In this document: positions 50,843 to 59,685 of the stretch, in pieces
Layout: the number at the start of each line of letters is the position of its first letter
How positions within the stretch are numbered: the stretch's first letter is position 1
Source of the DNA: Serratia rhizosphaerae
GTDB taxonomy: Bacteria; Pseudomonadota; Gammaproteobacteria; Enterobacterales; Enterobacteriaceae
Length of the DNA stretch: 64,000 nt
Reading direction: 5' to 3'
NCBI RefSeq assembly: GCF_009817885.1
Contig: NZ_CP041764.1
Span: 806,001-870,000, forward strand
The notes under the pieces: generated by a model
The model's input: the letters and a program-made list of their open reading frames with translations, nothing else
Databases searched by the model: none
Told to the model about the DNA's origin: nothing
Program-made: the position numbers and the translations under genes

Positions 50843-51495
50843 ACGCCCTCCCGCTGCGGCACAAAACGCACGCTGTCTCCCGGACGCAGCAGCGTCGGCG
50901 GCGTGTCCTGCGGATTAAACAGCGCCAGCGGCGTACGGCCGATCAGCTGCCAGCCGCCCGGCGCAGCCTGCGGATAGATGCCCGTCTGGCTGCCGCCGAT
51001 GCCGACCGAACCGGCGGGCACGCTCAGGCGCGGTTCCGCCCGGCGCGGCGCCGTCAGCTGCTCCGGCATACCGCCGAGATAAGGAAAACCCGGCTGAAAA
51101 CCGAGGAAATACACCACATACGCCGCTGCGGCGTGGCACTCCACCACCTGCTGCGGCGTCATGCCGGTATGGCGCGCCACCTCATCCAGATCCGGCCCCA
51201 TCTCCCCGCCGTAAATCACCGGAATCGCCACTTCCCGCGCCTGCGGCACCAGCGTTTCACTGCTCTCCCAACCCTGCCGCAGCAACTCCAGCAGCGCGGC
51301 GATATCCGCCTGTGGCGTCTGTAGCAACAGCGTCAGGTTATTCATACCCGGCACCACTTCCTGTACATGTGGGTGATGGGCAAATTTTTCTGCCAACGCC
51401 CAGATCCGCTGCTGACTGGGCAGCGTCACCGGCGGTGCCAATTCAAGCACGATCGCCCTTTCACCCAATAGGTAATATTGTGCGCGTTGCACCAT
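50836..51495 (-). CDS. pxpB: 5-oxoprolinase subunit B
   Basis: This 219-aa KipI-like subunit of 5-oxoprolinase has a cyclophilin-like C-terminal domain. Characteristic blocks are FLGFQPGFPYLGGMPEQL, RAEPRLSVPAGSVGIGGSQTGIYP and PGGWQLIGRTPL. I chose the ATG at 51495 (MVQRAQYYLLGERAIVLEL), preceded by AAGGAG and matching E. coli PxpB (YbgJ, 218 aa); an 8-codon extension is unsupported. It is the first gene of the pxpBCA-DUF969-DUF979-pcp block, and an ERIC element lies 90 nt upstream. Confidence 0.96.
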   Translation of the reverse strand: MVQRAQYYLLGERAIVLELAPPVTLPSQQRIWALAEKFAHHPHVQEVVPGMNNLTLLLQTPQADIAALLELLRQGWESSETLVPQAREVAIPVIYGGEMGPDLDEVARHTGMTPQQVVECHAAAAYVVYFLGFQPGFPYLGGMPEQLTAPRRAEPRLSVPAGSVGIGGSQTGIYPQAAPGGWQLIGRTPLALFNPQDTPPTLLRPGDSVRFVPQREGVC

Positions 51496-51585
51496 TACTC
51501 TCCTTATTATTGTTTGCAAAACGTATCAGTTATGCGCGAGCGCAGGCCGGCTGTCAACACAACAACCCCTTTGAAAATAAGGATA

Positions 51586-51714
51586 TATAGCTGTCATACA
51601 TCAAATTGCAGGTGCGTTGGCGGTGCTCAGTCACCCGAATTACTGACCTGAGTCAGCTCATCGGGATTCCTCCCCTTGCCGTCTTTCTGCAACTCGAATT
51701 ATTTAAGGTATAGA
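51586..51714 (-). repeat. ERIC (intergenic repeat unit) element
   Basis: About 128 bp of imperfect palindrome, read on the minus strand, has the ERIC landmarks in order: TTCGAGTTGCAG near one end, GACGGCAAG, GAATCCCGATGAGCTGACTC, a central CAGGTCAGTAATTCGGGTGA, GCCAACGCACCTGCA, and TATGACAGCTATA at the other end. It matches the enterobacterial consensus from memory, with scattered substitutions. It lies between the ybgI terminator and the pxpB start. Confidence 0.82.
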
Positions 51715-51743
51715 GAAAAAGAGGGTTCAGCATGCTGAACCCT
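51715..51743 (-). terminator. Terminator after ybgI
   Basis: A perfect 9-bp stem (AGGGTTCAG, loop CATG, CTGAACCCT) starts 10 nt past the ybgI stop. On the minus strand it is followed by CTCTTTTTCTC. Confidence 0.85.
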
Positions 51744-51752
51744 GGGGGAAAA

Positions 51753-52496
51753 TCAGGCGGGATTCGGGATATCGATAAAGGTCACATCAAGGCCATGGTG
51801 TTCGGCCAGCCACTCGCCCAGCGCCTTGACGCCGCCGCGCTCGGTGGCGTGATGCCCGGCGGCGAAAAAGTGAATGCCCATTTCACGTGCGCTATGAATG
51901 GTCTGCTCAGACACTTCGCCGCTGATAAAGGCGTCGACGCCAAAACGCGCGGCGCTGTCGATAAAGCCCTGACCGCCGCCGGTGCACCAGGCAACGCGAC
52001 GGATTTCCGCCGGCGCATTGTCGCCGCAGTGCAGAACCGGACGTCCCAGACGCGCTTCAAGACGCTGCTGCAGCTCTGCGCCGCTGAGCGGCTGTTCAAA
52101 TTCGCCATGCGGCACCAGCGGCTCAACCTCACCGAGCACGCGGATATCCAGCAGCTGCGCCAGTTGGGCGTTATTGCCCAGCAGCGGATGCGCATCCAGC
52201 GGCAGGTGGTAGCCGTACAGATTGATATCATTGCCCAGCAGCGTCTTCAGCCGGTTACGCTTCATACCGCGCACCACCGGCGCCTCGTTCTTCCAGAAAT
52301 AGCCGTGATGCACCAAAATGGCGTCGGCCTGGTGTTCCACGGCCGCATCCAGCAATGCCTGGCAGGCGGTCACGCCGGTGACGACGCGCTGTACGTTTTC
52401 CCGTCCTTCGACCTGTAGGCCATTTGGCGCATAGTCCTGAAACGCGGCGCTGTTAAGTACATTGTTTATCAAGCTTTCCAGATCGAGGTTATGCAT
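51753..52496 (-). CDS. ybgI: Nif3/YbgI family dinuclear-metal protein
   Basis: This 247-aa protein of the Nif3 (GTP cyclohydrolase I type 2-like) family forms toroidal hexamers with a di-metal site. The metal ligands are in ILVHHGYFWKNEAPV (His-His near residue 64) and GHHATERGG near the C-terminus (His and Glu). The physiological role is unknown; E. coli YbgI has been linked to radiation resistance and shows weak GTP cyclohydrolase-type activity. The ATG at 52496 is preferred to 52502 because GAAGAGAG lies 7 nt upstream and the length then equals E. coli. Confidence 0.93.
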   Translation of the reverse strand: MHNLDLESLINNVLNSAAFQDYAPNGLQVEGRENVQRVVTGVTACQALLDAAVEHQADAILVHHGYFWKNEAPVVRGMKRNRLKTLLGNDINLYGYHLPLDAHPLLGNNAQLAQLLDIRVLGEVEPLVPHGEFEQPLSGAELQQRLEARLGRPVLHCGDNAPAEIRRVAWCTGGGQGFIDSAARFGVDAFISGEVSEQTIHSAREMGIHFFAAGHHATERGGVKALGEWLAEHHGLDVTFIDIPNPA

Positions 52497-52562
52497 ACTC
52501 ATCTCTCTTCAACATAGTGCGTGGGTCCCAACGCCGGCAGTCCCGGACAATGGGGAGCGACG

Positions 52563-53543
52563 TTAAAACTGTTGGCGATCGCCCTGCGCCATAAAAATAA
52601 ATTTAACACCCAGATCGTTGGCCTGCTCCAGCTGTTGCTGAATCATCGCACGCCGGTCTTCGCCCTGCTGCAGGCTCGGTTTAATGTGGCTGATAACGAT
52701 CGGCAGTCCCGCCAGCGAACCGTCGCCACCGCTGTATTTTTGCAGATTTTTCAGCTCTTTCAGCAGCCAGGTCGGGGTGAGATGGCCATAGAGTTTGCTG
52801 TCTGACACCTCATTGGGGTAAGAGGTTTCAATAATCATGCCCTTCAGCTTTTTACTGGCGACCAGCGGCCCCAGCGCCCGCCAGACGCTGTCCAGCTGGC
52901 GCGACTGTTCCAGCGCGTCCGGCCCGGTATCGCCAAAGTAGGCGAAAGCGCCCGTGCGATCGGCAAGCAGCACCATCGAAGAGTGATAACCCGCGTGGCT
53001 GAGCGGATACATCACCCCGCTCAGCCCGGTGGTGCCGAAGGTGAAGCGCTGCTGTTCACGCACCGGCTGCAGCCGGTAGGTGCCAAGCCGCTGGCCGTTG
53101 CCGGAGTCGCTGAAGTTCGGCCAGCTCTTCCAGTTGAAATAGTGGTTGCGCAGCGTCAGTACCGTATCATTCGAGGCATACACCGTTTTTTTACCGTCTT
53201 CCGGCGACGCGATAACCAGCCCGGCCAGATGGTCAAGATGCGCATGGCTGATAAAATAGGCGCCAATCAGCCGCCGGAAAATATGGCCCTGCGGCGTATA
53301 CGGCGCCGCCGCTTCCGGCGTCACCTGCGGAAAACTGCCTTTTTCCAGCCCCTTGCCGATGCCGGGCAGCAGCGAGCCGGCGTCCAATGCCACGTACTGC
53401 GTCTGACTGTCGCTGCGGATAAGATAAGAGGTCAGGTTGCCATCGCTGACGCCGCCGTCGACGCCCAACGCCACCACATCAAACCCGGCCAGCGCCAGCG
53501 CCGAATAGCCGCTCAGACAGACGGCCAGTATTTTCTTCAACAT
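52563..53543 (-). CDS. Class II cyclic nucleotide phosphodiesterase, secreted
   Basis: This 326-aa protein has a signal peptide (residues 1-19, MLKKILAVCLSGYSALALA). The class II 3',5'-cyclic nucleotide phosphodiesterase (PDEase_II) fold is a metallo-beta-lactamase relative. The metal motif SHAHLDHLAG lies near residue 97, GFDVVALGVDGGVSDGNLTSYLI is the typical N-terminal strand block, and FGDTGPDALEQS and IVISHIKP supply further ligands. The nearest characterised relatives are yeast PDE1 and the periplasmic CpdP of Vibrio fischeri. Periplasmic cAMP hydrolysis is therefore the likely role. This gene is absent from the E. coli locus, where ybgH (dtpD) lies between phr and ybgI. Confidence 0.85.
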   Translation of the reverse strand: MLKKILAVCLSGYSALALAGFDVVALGVDGGVSDGNLTSYLIRSDSQTQYVALDAGSLLPGIGKGLEKGSFPQVTPEAAAPYTPQGHIFRRLIGAYFISHAHLDHLAGLVIASPEDGKKTVYASNDTVLTLRNHYFNWKSWPNFSDSGNGQRLGTYRLQPVREQQRFTFGTTGLSGVMYPLSHAGYHSSMVLLADRTGAFAYFGDTGPDALEQSRQLDSVWRALGPLVASKKLKGMIIETSYPNEVSDSKLYGHLTPTWLLKELKNLQKYSGGDGSLAGLPIVISHIKPSLQQGEDRRAMIQQQLEQANDLGVKFIFMAQGDRQQF

Positions 53544-53566
53544 AAGCTTGCTCCTTGCGGTGACCG

Positions 53567-55000
53567 TTAATCCCCTCCGCGTTTCGCCGCCTCAAACGCC
53601 GCCAGCGTCGTCAGCCGCGCCTGGCGGTGGTCGACGATCGGCGGCGGATACGCCAGCGCAATACCCTGCTTTTCCGCCCAACGGTGGGGATGATGAAGTT
53701 CATTGTCCGGTACATCCGCCAGTTCGGGCAACCATTTACGGATAAAAGCGCCTTGCGGATCAAAACGTTCGCCCTGCGTCGTCGGATTAAAGATGCGAAA
53801 ATAAGGCGCCGCGTCGGTACCGGTCGACGCCGCCCACTGCCAGCCGCCGTTATTGGCGGCGAAATCGCCATCCAGCAGCTGGCGCATAAAATAGCGCTCG
53901 CCGGCTCGCCAGTCGATCAGCAGATCCTTCACCAAAAAACTGGCCACGATCATCCGTAAACGGTTATGCATCCATCCGGTGTTATTCAGTTGCCGCATGG
54001 CCGCATCGACAATCGGGTAGCCGGTGCGCCCCTGCTGCCAGGCCTGTAGCGCCCCGGCGTCCGGATTCCAGCGAACGGCCTCCGTCCAGCCGATAAAGGG
54101 GCGATGGCGGCACAGGGCCGGATAAGCCACCAGCAGATGGCGGTAAAATTCACGCCAGACTAACTCATTCAGCCAGGTAAACGCGCCGCCGTCCGGCTGC
54201 TCCAGCAGGTCAGGGCAGGTCAGCCGCAGGCGATTGACGCACTGACGCGGCGATAACACGCCTATCGCCAGATACGGCGACAGGCCGCTGGTGGCGTCCA
54301 GCGCCGGAAAGTCGCGCTGCTGCCGGTAGTCCTGCACCTGCTCGAGGCAAAAAGTGCGCAGCCGGCGCAAGGCGTGTTCCTCACCCGGCGGGAATGCCGC
54401 CGCATCCCATGCGGCATCAGGATCAACAAACGGAACCGGCGGCGCCGGCGGCGAAATCGCACCGCTCGCACGCACCGCTGGCGCCGGCAGGGAGCGTACA
54501 TCGGCGCTGTACAGACGCTGCAAAAACGCCTTACGAAACGGCGTATAGACCTGATACATCTCGCCTTTGCCGGTCTGCACGCTGCCCGGCGGCAGCAACA
54601 GCGCGTCATCAAACGCGTGACAGGTCAGCGTATCCGCCAGCGCGGTTTCAACCTGCCGGTCACGCCGCCGCTCATTCAGTTCATACTGCCGGTTGTAAAA
54701 CAGCGCATCGACGCCGGTGGTGCGGCAATAGTCCGTAAGCCAGCGCACCGAGTCGGCAAAATCATCGCACTGATGCACCACCAGCGGAATACCGCGCTGC
54801 GCCAGCTGCGACTGTAGCGGCAGCAGGTTGGCGTAAATAAAGGCCGCCTGCCGCGGCGCCATCTCGTGCTGCCGCCACTGTTGCGGCGTGGCGATAAACA
54901 GCGCCACCACCTGCGCCTGCGGATCGCTGCAGGCGGCGTGCAATGCCTTGTTGTCCGTGATGCGCAAATCATTGCGCAGCCAGACCAAATGGGTGGTCAT
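53567..55000 (-). CDS. phrB: Deoxyribodipyrimidine photolyase (CPD class I)
   Basis: This 477-aa flavoprotein repairs cyclobutane pyrimidine dimers with blue light. The N-terminal antenna (MTHF) domain starts THLVWLRNDLRITDNKAL. The C-terminal FAD domain has LNELVWREFYRHLL, WQQGRTGYPIVDAAMRQL, GWMHNRLRMIVASFL and GDFAANNGGWQWAASTGTDA, which bind FAD and the dimer. I chose the ATG at 55000, with AAGGATGG upstream; an 18-codon extension to 55054 is not conserved. E. coli PhrB is 472 aa. Confidence 0.97.
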   Translation of the reverse strand: MTTHLVWLRNDLRITDNKALHAACSDPQAQVVALFIATPQQWRQHEMAPRQAAFIYANLLPLQSQLAQRGIPLVVHQCDDFADSVRWLTDYCRTTGVDALFYNRQYELNERRRDRQVETALADTLTCHAFDDALLLPPGSVQTGKGEMYQVYTPFRKAFLQRLYSADVRSLPAPAVRASGAISPPAPPVPFVDPDAAWDAAAFPPGEEHALRRLRTFCLEQVQDYRQQRDFPALDATSGLSPYLAIGVLSPRQCVNRLRLTCPDLLEQPDGGAFTWLNELVWREFYRHLLVAYPALCRHRPFIGWTEAVRWNPDAGALQAWQQGRTGYPIVDAAMRQLNNTGWMHNRLRMIVASFLVKDLLIDWRAGERYFMRQLLDGDFAANNGGWQWAASTGTDAAPYFRIFNPTTQGERFDPQGAFIRKWLPELADVPDNELHHPHRWAEKQGIALAYPPPIVDHRQARLTTLAAFEAAKRGGD

Positions 55001-55144
55001 AACCATCCTTTTATCAATACCATCAATTACGCGCGACGCCGGACGGCATAACAACCGAACGAGCGGTTACCGCTGCGTTAAACAATACTAAAAGTATAGA
55101 AGAATTCGGCGGTTAAGACGATGACGCCTGCCGGCTGCGGACAT

Positions 55145-55167
55145 AAAAAAACCTCGCCAAGGCGAGG
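55145..55167 (-). terminator. Terminator after ybfA
   Basis: On the minus strand CCTCGCC-TT-GGCGAGG is followed by TTTTTTT, 22 nt past the ybfA stop. It separates ybfA from phrB. Confidence 0.9.
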
Positions 55168-55188
55168 GTTGCAGGGGAAAAGCGCGGC

Positions 55189-55395
55189 TTAGTAAAAATC
55201 GCCGGACGCCAGCTCCGCCTGTTGCAGCCAGACCGGCTTATCGCTGGTTTTTGACCAGACGCGGTGCAGATAGCTGTAAAAACGCGCGCGATCGGAGCGG
55301 AACAGCATCACCGGCAGGGCCAGCACGCCGGCCAGGATCACTGCGCCACGGCGCAGGAGAATCCGATGCAATGAATAAGCTTGATAAGTAGACAT
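55189..55395 (-). CDS. ybfA: Small membrane-associated protein YbfA
   Basis: This 68-aa protein is of the YbfA family. A hydrophobic segment (GAVILAGVLALPVMLF) is followed by the strongly conserved RARFYSYLHRVWSKTSDKPVW and a C-terminal GDFY. The function is unknown. The same gene lies divergent to kdpFABC in E. coli (68 aa). I chose the ATG at 55395, with a perfect AAGGAGG Shine-Dalgarno; a 14-codon extension is unsupported. It shares the control region with kdpF. Confidence 0.9.
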   Translation of the reverse strand: MSTYQAYSLHRILLRRGAVILAGVLALPVMLFRSDRARFYSYLHRVWSKTSDKPVWLQQAELASGDFY

Positions 55396-55695
55396 GCGAA
55401 CCTCCTTAAAACACGCCGGCTGCATAGCGTCAGGCACAGCGACGACGTAAAAACAGATAAACGGATGATTTGGTAACTGCGCAAAATTTTAGCGCACCTG
55501 ATGAAAATTTACTACTCATCCGACCACTAAATTACACGAAAAAAGCGCATATTGCTCTTTATACTGAAAGTTTGTTACAGGATGGTTAATTATTAACTAA
55601 ACATTGGTTACCTTATGGTTATCTGACACAACGATGACGCCTCGCTCTCCTCCTGACCCGCCCTATGCCGCAAAAGCGCCGATTATTCAGACGTT

Positions 55696-55712
55696 TTTAT
55701 ACTTTTTTTACA
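55696..55712 (+). promoter_or_regulatory. KdpE binding site
   Basis: TTTATACTTTTTTTACA is, from memory, identical to the core of the KdpE site in the E. coli kdpFABC promoter. It lies 85 nt upstream of the kdpF GTG. The remainder of 55396-55796 is AT-rich and holds no gene that I can support. Confidence 0.88.
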
Positions 55713-55796
55713 GCCTGCAACGCGATTTTTTCATCTTCTTTCTATCCACCTTCCTACACTGCCGCTATCAAAAATCGTCACCTGTGGAGGTGTCCC

Positions 55797-55886
55797 GTGA
55801 GTATCAGCGTTATCGCCGGCACGCTGTTGGTTCTGCTGCTGTTGGGCTATCTGGTTTACGCCCTGTTCAACGCGGAGGAGTTCTGA
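55797..55886 (+). CDS. kdpF: K+-transporting ATPase small subunit KdpF
   Basis: This 29-aa single-helix membrane peptide (SISVIAGTLLVLLLLGYLV, ending YALFNAEEF) stabilises the KdpABC complex, probably as a lipid-like subunit. It starts with GTG after a strong GGAGGTG Shine-Dalgarno. Its TGA overlaps the kdpA ATG by one base. The length equals E. coli KdpF, and the YALxNAExF ending is shared. Confidence 0.95.
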   Translation: MSISVIAGTLLVLLLLGYLVYALFNAEEF

Positions 55887-57574
55887 TGGCTGCGTCAGCC
55901 TTTCTGTTTATCGCCAGCTTCCTGCTGGTTCTGCTGCTTCTGTCACGCCCGCTGGGCTATTTTCTGGCACGCCTGATTGAAGGCGAGCCGCTGCCCGTGC
56001 TGCGTCACAGCGAACAGTTTATCCGCGGCTGCAGCGGTAGCCGCGGGGAGGAGATGAACTGGCGCCAGTATGCGCTGGCGATCCTGCTCTTCAACCTGCT
56101 CGGCATCATCCTGCTGATGACGCTGCTGATGGGGCAAGGCGCGCTGCCGCTCAACCCGCAGGGCTTCCCGGGGATGTCCTGGCATCTGGCGCTGAACACC
56201 GCCGTCAGCTTCGTCACCAATACCAACTGGCAGGCCTACAGCGGTGAAAACACCCTGAGCTACCTCAGCCAGATGGCCGGCCTGACGGTACAGAACTTCC
56301 TGTCCGCCGCCAGCGGCATCGCAGTCGCATTTGCGCTGATCCGCGCGTTCAGCCGCCGTTCCAGCGCCACCATCGGCAACGCCTGGCTGGATATCTGGCG
56401 TATTACGCTGTACCTGCTGCTGCCGCTTTCGCTGCTCATCGCGCTGTTTTTTGTCAGCCAGGGCGTGCTGCAGAACCTGTCGCCCTATCTGCATCTGACC
56501 ACGCTGGAAGGCGGTCAGCAGGTGTTGCCGATGGGGCCGGTGGCGTCTCAGGAAGCGATAAAAATGCTCGGCACCAACGGCGGCGGCTTCTTTGGCGCCA
56601 ACTCGGCGCACCCGTTTGAAAACCCCACCGCGCTGAGCAATATGGTGCAGATGCTGGCGATCTTCCTGATCCCCAGCGCGCTGTGCTTTGCCTTCGGCCA
56701 GGCCGCCGGTGAAAACCGTCAGGGCCATACGCTGCTATGGGCGATGTCGCTGATCTTCGTCGTCGCGGTGGTGGTGGTGATGTATGCCGAACTGGCGGGC
56801 AATCCGCACCTGAGCGCCGCCGGCGCCGACAGCGTTATCAATATGGAAGGCAAAGAGTCACGCTTTGGCATCCTCGCCAGCAGCCTGTTCTCGGTAGTCA
56901 CCACCGCCGCCTCCTGCGGTGCGGTCAACGCCATGCATGATTCCTTTACCGCGCTGGGCGGCATGGTGCCGATGTGGCTGATGCAAATTGGTGAAGTGGT
57001 GTTCGGCGGCGTTGGCTCCGGGCTGTACGGCATGCTGCTGTTCGTCCTGCTGACGGTGTTTATCGCCGGCCTGATGATCGGCCGCACACCGGAGTACCTG
57101 GGGAAAAAGATCGACGTCTATGAAATGAAAATGACCGCGCTGGCGATCCTGGTGACGCCGACGCTGGTGCTGTTGGGCAGCGCGCTGGCGCTGGCGACCG
57201 CAGCCGGACGCAGCGGCATTCTCAACCCCGGTGCCCACGGGCTGAGCGAAGTGCTGTACGCCTTCTCCTCTGCGGCCAATAACAACGGCAGCGCCTTCGC
57301 CGGGCTGAGCGTCAACACCCCGTTCTATAACCTGCTGCTGGCCTTCGCCATGCTGGTCGGCCGCTTCGGCGTGATTCTGCCGGTGCTGGCGATAGCCGGT
57401 TCACTGTGCGCCAAAAAACGTCAGCCGGCGGGGAACGGCACTCTGCCAACCTACGGACCGCTGTTTGTCGGCTTGCTGATCGGCACCGTGCTGCTGGTCG
57501 GCGCCCTGACCTTTATCCCTGCGCTGGCGCTGGGCCCGGTGGCCGAGCATTTACAGATTTGGCTGGCCCATTAA
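55886..57574 (+). CDS. kdpA: K+-transporting ATPase subunit A
   Basis: This 562-aa potassium-selective channel-like subunit has four repeated M1-P-M2 units. The selectivity-filter-like segments include TAVSFVTNTNWQAYSGE, GTNGGGFFGANSAHPFENPT, TTAASCGAVNAMHDSFT and SSAANNNGSAFAGLS. I chose the ATG at 55886, overlapping the kdpF stop; a long in-frame stretch upstream to 55604 simply reads through kdpF and the promoter. E. coli KdpA is 557 aa. Confidence 0.98.
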   Translation: MAASAFLFIASFLLVLLLLSRPLGYFLARLIEGEPLPVLRHSEQFIRGCSGSRGEEMNWRQYALAILLFNLLGIILLMTLLMGQGALPLNPQGFPGMSWHLALNTAVSFVTNTNWQAYSGENTLSYLSQMAGLTVQNFLSAASGIAVAFALIRAFSRRSSATIGNAWLDIWRITLYLLLPLSLLIALFFVSQGVLQNLSPYLHLTTLEGGQQVLPMGPVASQEAIKMLGTNGGGFFGANSAHPFENPTALSNMVQMLAIFLIPSALCFAFGQAAGENRQGHTLLWAMSLIFVVAVVVVMYAELAGNPHLSAAGADSVINMEGKESRFGILASSLFSVVTTAASCGAVNAMHDSFTALGGMVPMWLMQIGEVVFGGVGSGLYGMLLFVLLTVFIAGLMIGRTPEYLGKKIDVYEMKMTALAILVTPTLVLLGSALALATAAGRSGILNPGAHGLSEVLYAFSSAANNNGSAFAGLSVNTPFYNLLLAFAMLVGRFGVILPVLAIAGSLCAKKRQPAGNGTLPTYGPLFVGLLIGTVLLVGALTFIPALALGPVAEHLQIWLAH

Positions 57575-57597
57575 CGGCTTCTTAGAGAGAAATAGTT

Positions 57598-59667
57598 ATG
57601 ACTCGCAAACAACGCGCGCTATTTGAACCGGCGCTGGTGCGTAACGCGCTGCTGGACGCCGTGAAAAAGCTGAACCCGCGCACCCAATGGCGTAACCCGG
57701 TGATGTTCGTGGTATACCTCGGCAGCCTGCTCACCACCCTGATCTGGCTGGGCATGCTGGCCGGCTACAGCACCGGCGATGCCGCCTTTACCGGCAGCGT
57801 GGCGCTGTGGCTGTGGTTTACCGTGCTGTTCGCCAACTTCGCCGAAGCGCTGGCGGAAGGCCGCAGCAAAGCGCAGGCGGAGAGCCTGAAAGGCAGCAAA
57901 AAAACCAGCTGGGCCAAGAAACTGGCGCAGCCGCAGCGCGAGGCGGCCCAGGAGAAGGTCGCGGCGCAGAGCCTGCGTAAAGGCGACGTGGTGCTGGTGG
58001 AGGCCGGCGACACTGTCCCCTGCGACGGCGAAGTGCTGGAAGGCGGCGCATCGGTGGATGAAAGCGCCATCACCGGCGAATCCGCGCCGGTGATCCGCGA
58101 ATCCGGCGGCGACTTCTCCTCGGTCACCGGCGGCACCCGCGTGCTGTCCGACTGGCTGATCGTCCAGTGCAGCGTCAACCCGGGGGAAACCTTCCTCGAC
58201 CGGATGATCGCCATGGTCGAAGGTGCCAAACGACGTAAAACGCCGAATGAGGTGGCGCTGACCATTTTGCTGGTGGCGCTGACCATCGTCTTCGTGCTGG
58301 CAACCGCAACCCTGCTGCCGTTCTCGCACTACAGCGTCACCGCCGCCGGCAGCGGCGCGGTGGTCACCATCACCGTGCTGGTGGCGCTGCTGGTCTGCCT
58401 GATCCCCACCACCATCGGCGGTTTGCTGTCGGCGATCGGCGTGGCGGGCATGAGCCGCATGCTCGGCGCCAATGTGATCGCCACCAGCGGCCGGGCGGTG
58501 GAGGCCGCCGGCGACGTGGACGTGCTGCTGCTGGACAAAACCGGCACCATCACCCTCGGCAACCGTCAGGCCTCCGAGTTTCTGCCCGCTCCCGGCATCG
58601 AAGAGCAACAACTGGCGGACGCCGCGCAGCTGTCATCGCTGGCGGATGAAACGCCGGAGGGCCGCAGCATCGTGGTGCTGGCAAAACAGCGCTTCAACCT
58701 GCGCGAACGTGATTTACAGACGCTCAACGCCACCTTTGTGCCCTTCTCGGCGCAGACCCGCATGAGCGGCGTCAATGTACAGCAGCGGGTTATCCGCAAA
58801 GGCGCGGTAGACGCCATCCGCCGCCACGTGGAATCCAACAACGGCCATTTCCCGCCGGAGATCGACGCGCTGGTGGAAGGCGTGGCGCACACCGGCGGCA
58901 CGCCGCTGGTGGTGGCGGAAGACGCGCGGGTGCTGGGCGTGGTGGCGCTGAAGGACATCGTCAAAGGCGGCATCAAAGAACGCTTTGCCGAGCTGCGCCG
59001 CATGGGGATCAAAACGGTGATGATCACCGGCGACAACCGGCTGACCGCCGCCGCCATCGCCGCCGAGGCCGGGGTAGACGATTTCCTGGCCGAAGCAACG
59101 CCGGAAGCCAAACTGGCGCTGATCCGCCAGTATCAGGCGGAGGGCCGGCTGGTGGCGATGACCGGCGACGGCACCAACGATGCGCCAGCGCTGGCGCAGG
59201 CCGACGTGGCGGTGGCGATGAACTCCGGCACTCAGGCGGCGAAAGAGGCCGGTAATATGGTCGATCTGGACTCCAACCCGACCAAGCTGATTGAGGTGGT
59301 GCATATCGGCAAACAGATGCTGATGACGCGCGGCTCTCTGACCACCTTCAGCATCGCCAACGACGTGGCGAAATATTTCGCCATTATTCCGGCCGCCTTT
59401 GCCGCCACTTACCCGCAGCTGAACGCGCTGAATATTATGCATCTGCATTCGCCGTCGTCGGCCATTATGTCGGCGGTGATTTTCAACGCGCTGGTGATTG
59501 TGTTCCTGATCCCGCTGGCGCTTAAAGGCGTCAGCTACAAAGCCATGAGCGCGGCGGCGCTGCTGCGCCGCAACCTGTGGCTGTACGGGCTGGGCGGCCT
59601 GCTGGTGCCGTTCGTCGGCATTAAGCTGATTGACCTGCTGCTGACGCTGCTGCATATCGCCGGTTAA
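57598..59667 (+). CDS. kdpB: K+-transporting P-type ATPase subunit B
   Basis: This 689-aa catalytic P-type ATPase subunit of KdpFABC has the actuator TGES motif in SAITGESAPVI. The phosphorylation motif DKTGT is in LLLDKTGTITLG near residue 312, and the hinge MTGDGTNDAPALAQADV closes the P domain. E. coli KdpB is 682 aa. It follows kdpA after 23 nt, with GAGAGA upstream, and drives high-affinity K+ uptake at low external K+. Confidence 0.98.
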   Translation: MTRKQRALFEPALVRNALLDAVKKLNPRTQWRNPVMFVVYLGSLLTTLIWLGMLAGYSTGDAAFTGSVALWLWFTVLFANFAEALAEGRSKAQAESLKGSKKTSWAKKLAQPQREAAQEKVAAQSLRKGDVVLVEAGDTVPCDGEVLEGGASVDESAITGESAPVIRESGGDFSSVTGGTRVLSDWLIVQCSVNPGETFLDRMIAMVEGAKRRKTPNEVALTILLVALTIVFVLATATLLPFSHYSVTAAGSGAVVTITVLVALLVCLIPTTIGGLLSAIGVAGMSRMLGANVIATSGRAVEAAGDVDVLLLDKTGTITLGNRQASEFLPAPGIEEQQLADAAQLSSLADETPEGRSIVVLAKQRFNLRERDLQTLNATFVPFSAQTRMSGVNVQQRVIRKGAVDAIRRHVESNNGHFPPEIDALVEGVAHTGGTPLVVAEDARVLGVVALKDIVKGGIKERFAELRRMGIKTVMITGDNRLTAAAIAAEAGVDDFLAEATPEAKLALIRQYQAEGRLVAMTGDGTNDAPALAQADVAVAMNSGTQAAKEAGNMVDLDSNPTKLIEVVHIGKQMLMTRGSLTTFSIANDVAKYFAIIPAAFAATYPQLNALNIMHLHSPSSAIMSAVIFNALVIVFLIPLALKGVSYKAMSAAALLRRNLWLYGLGGLLVPFVGIKLIDLLLTLLHIAG

Positions 59668-59685
59668 CCGTTAAGGAGAAACACC

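Noticed and set aside
55604..55885. 94-codon upstream extension of kdpA
   Set aside because: It reads through the KdpE site, the kdpF Shine-Dalgarno and kdpF itself; the ATG at 55886 overlapping the kdpF stop gives the family N-terminus.
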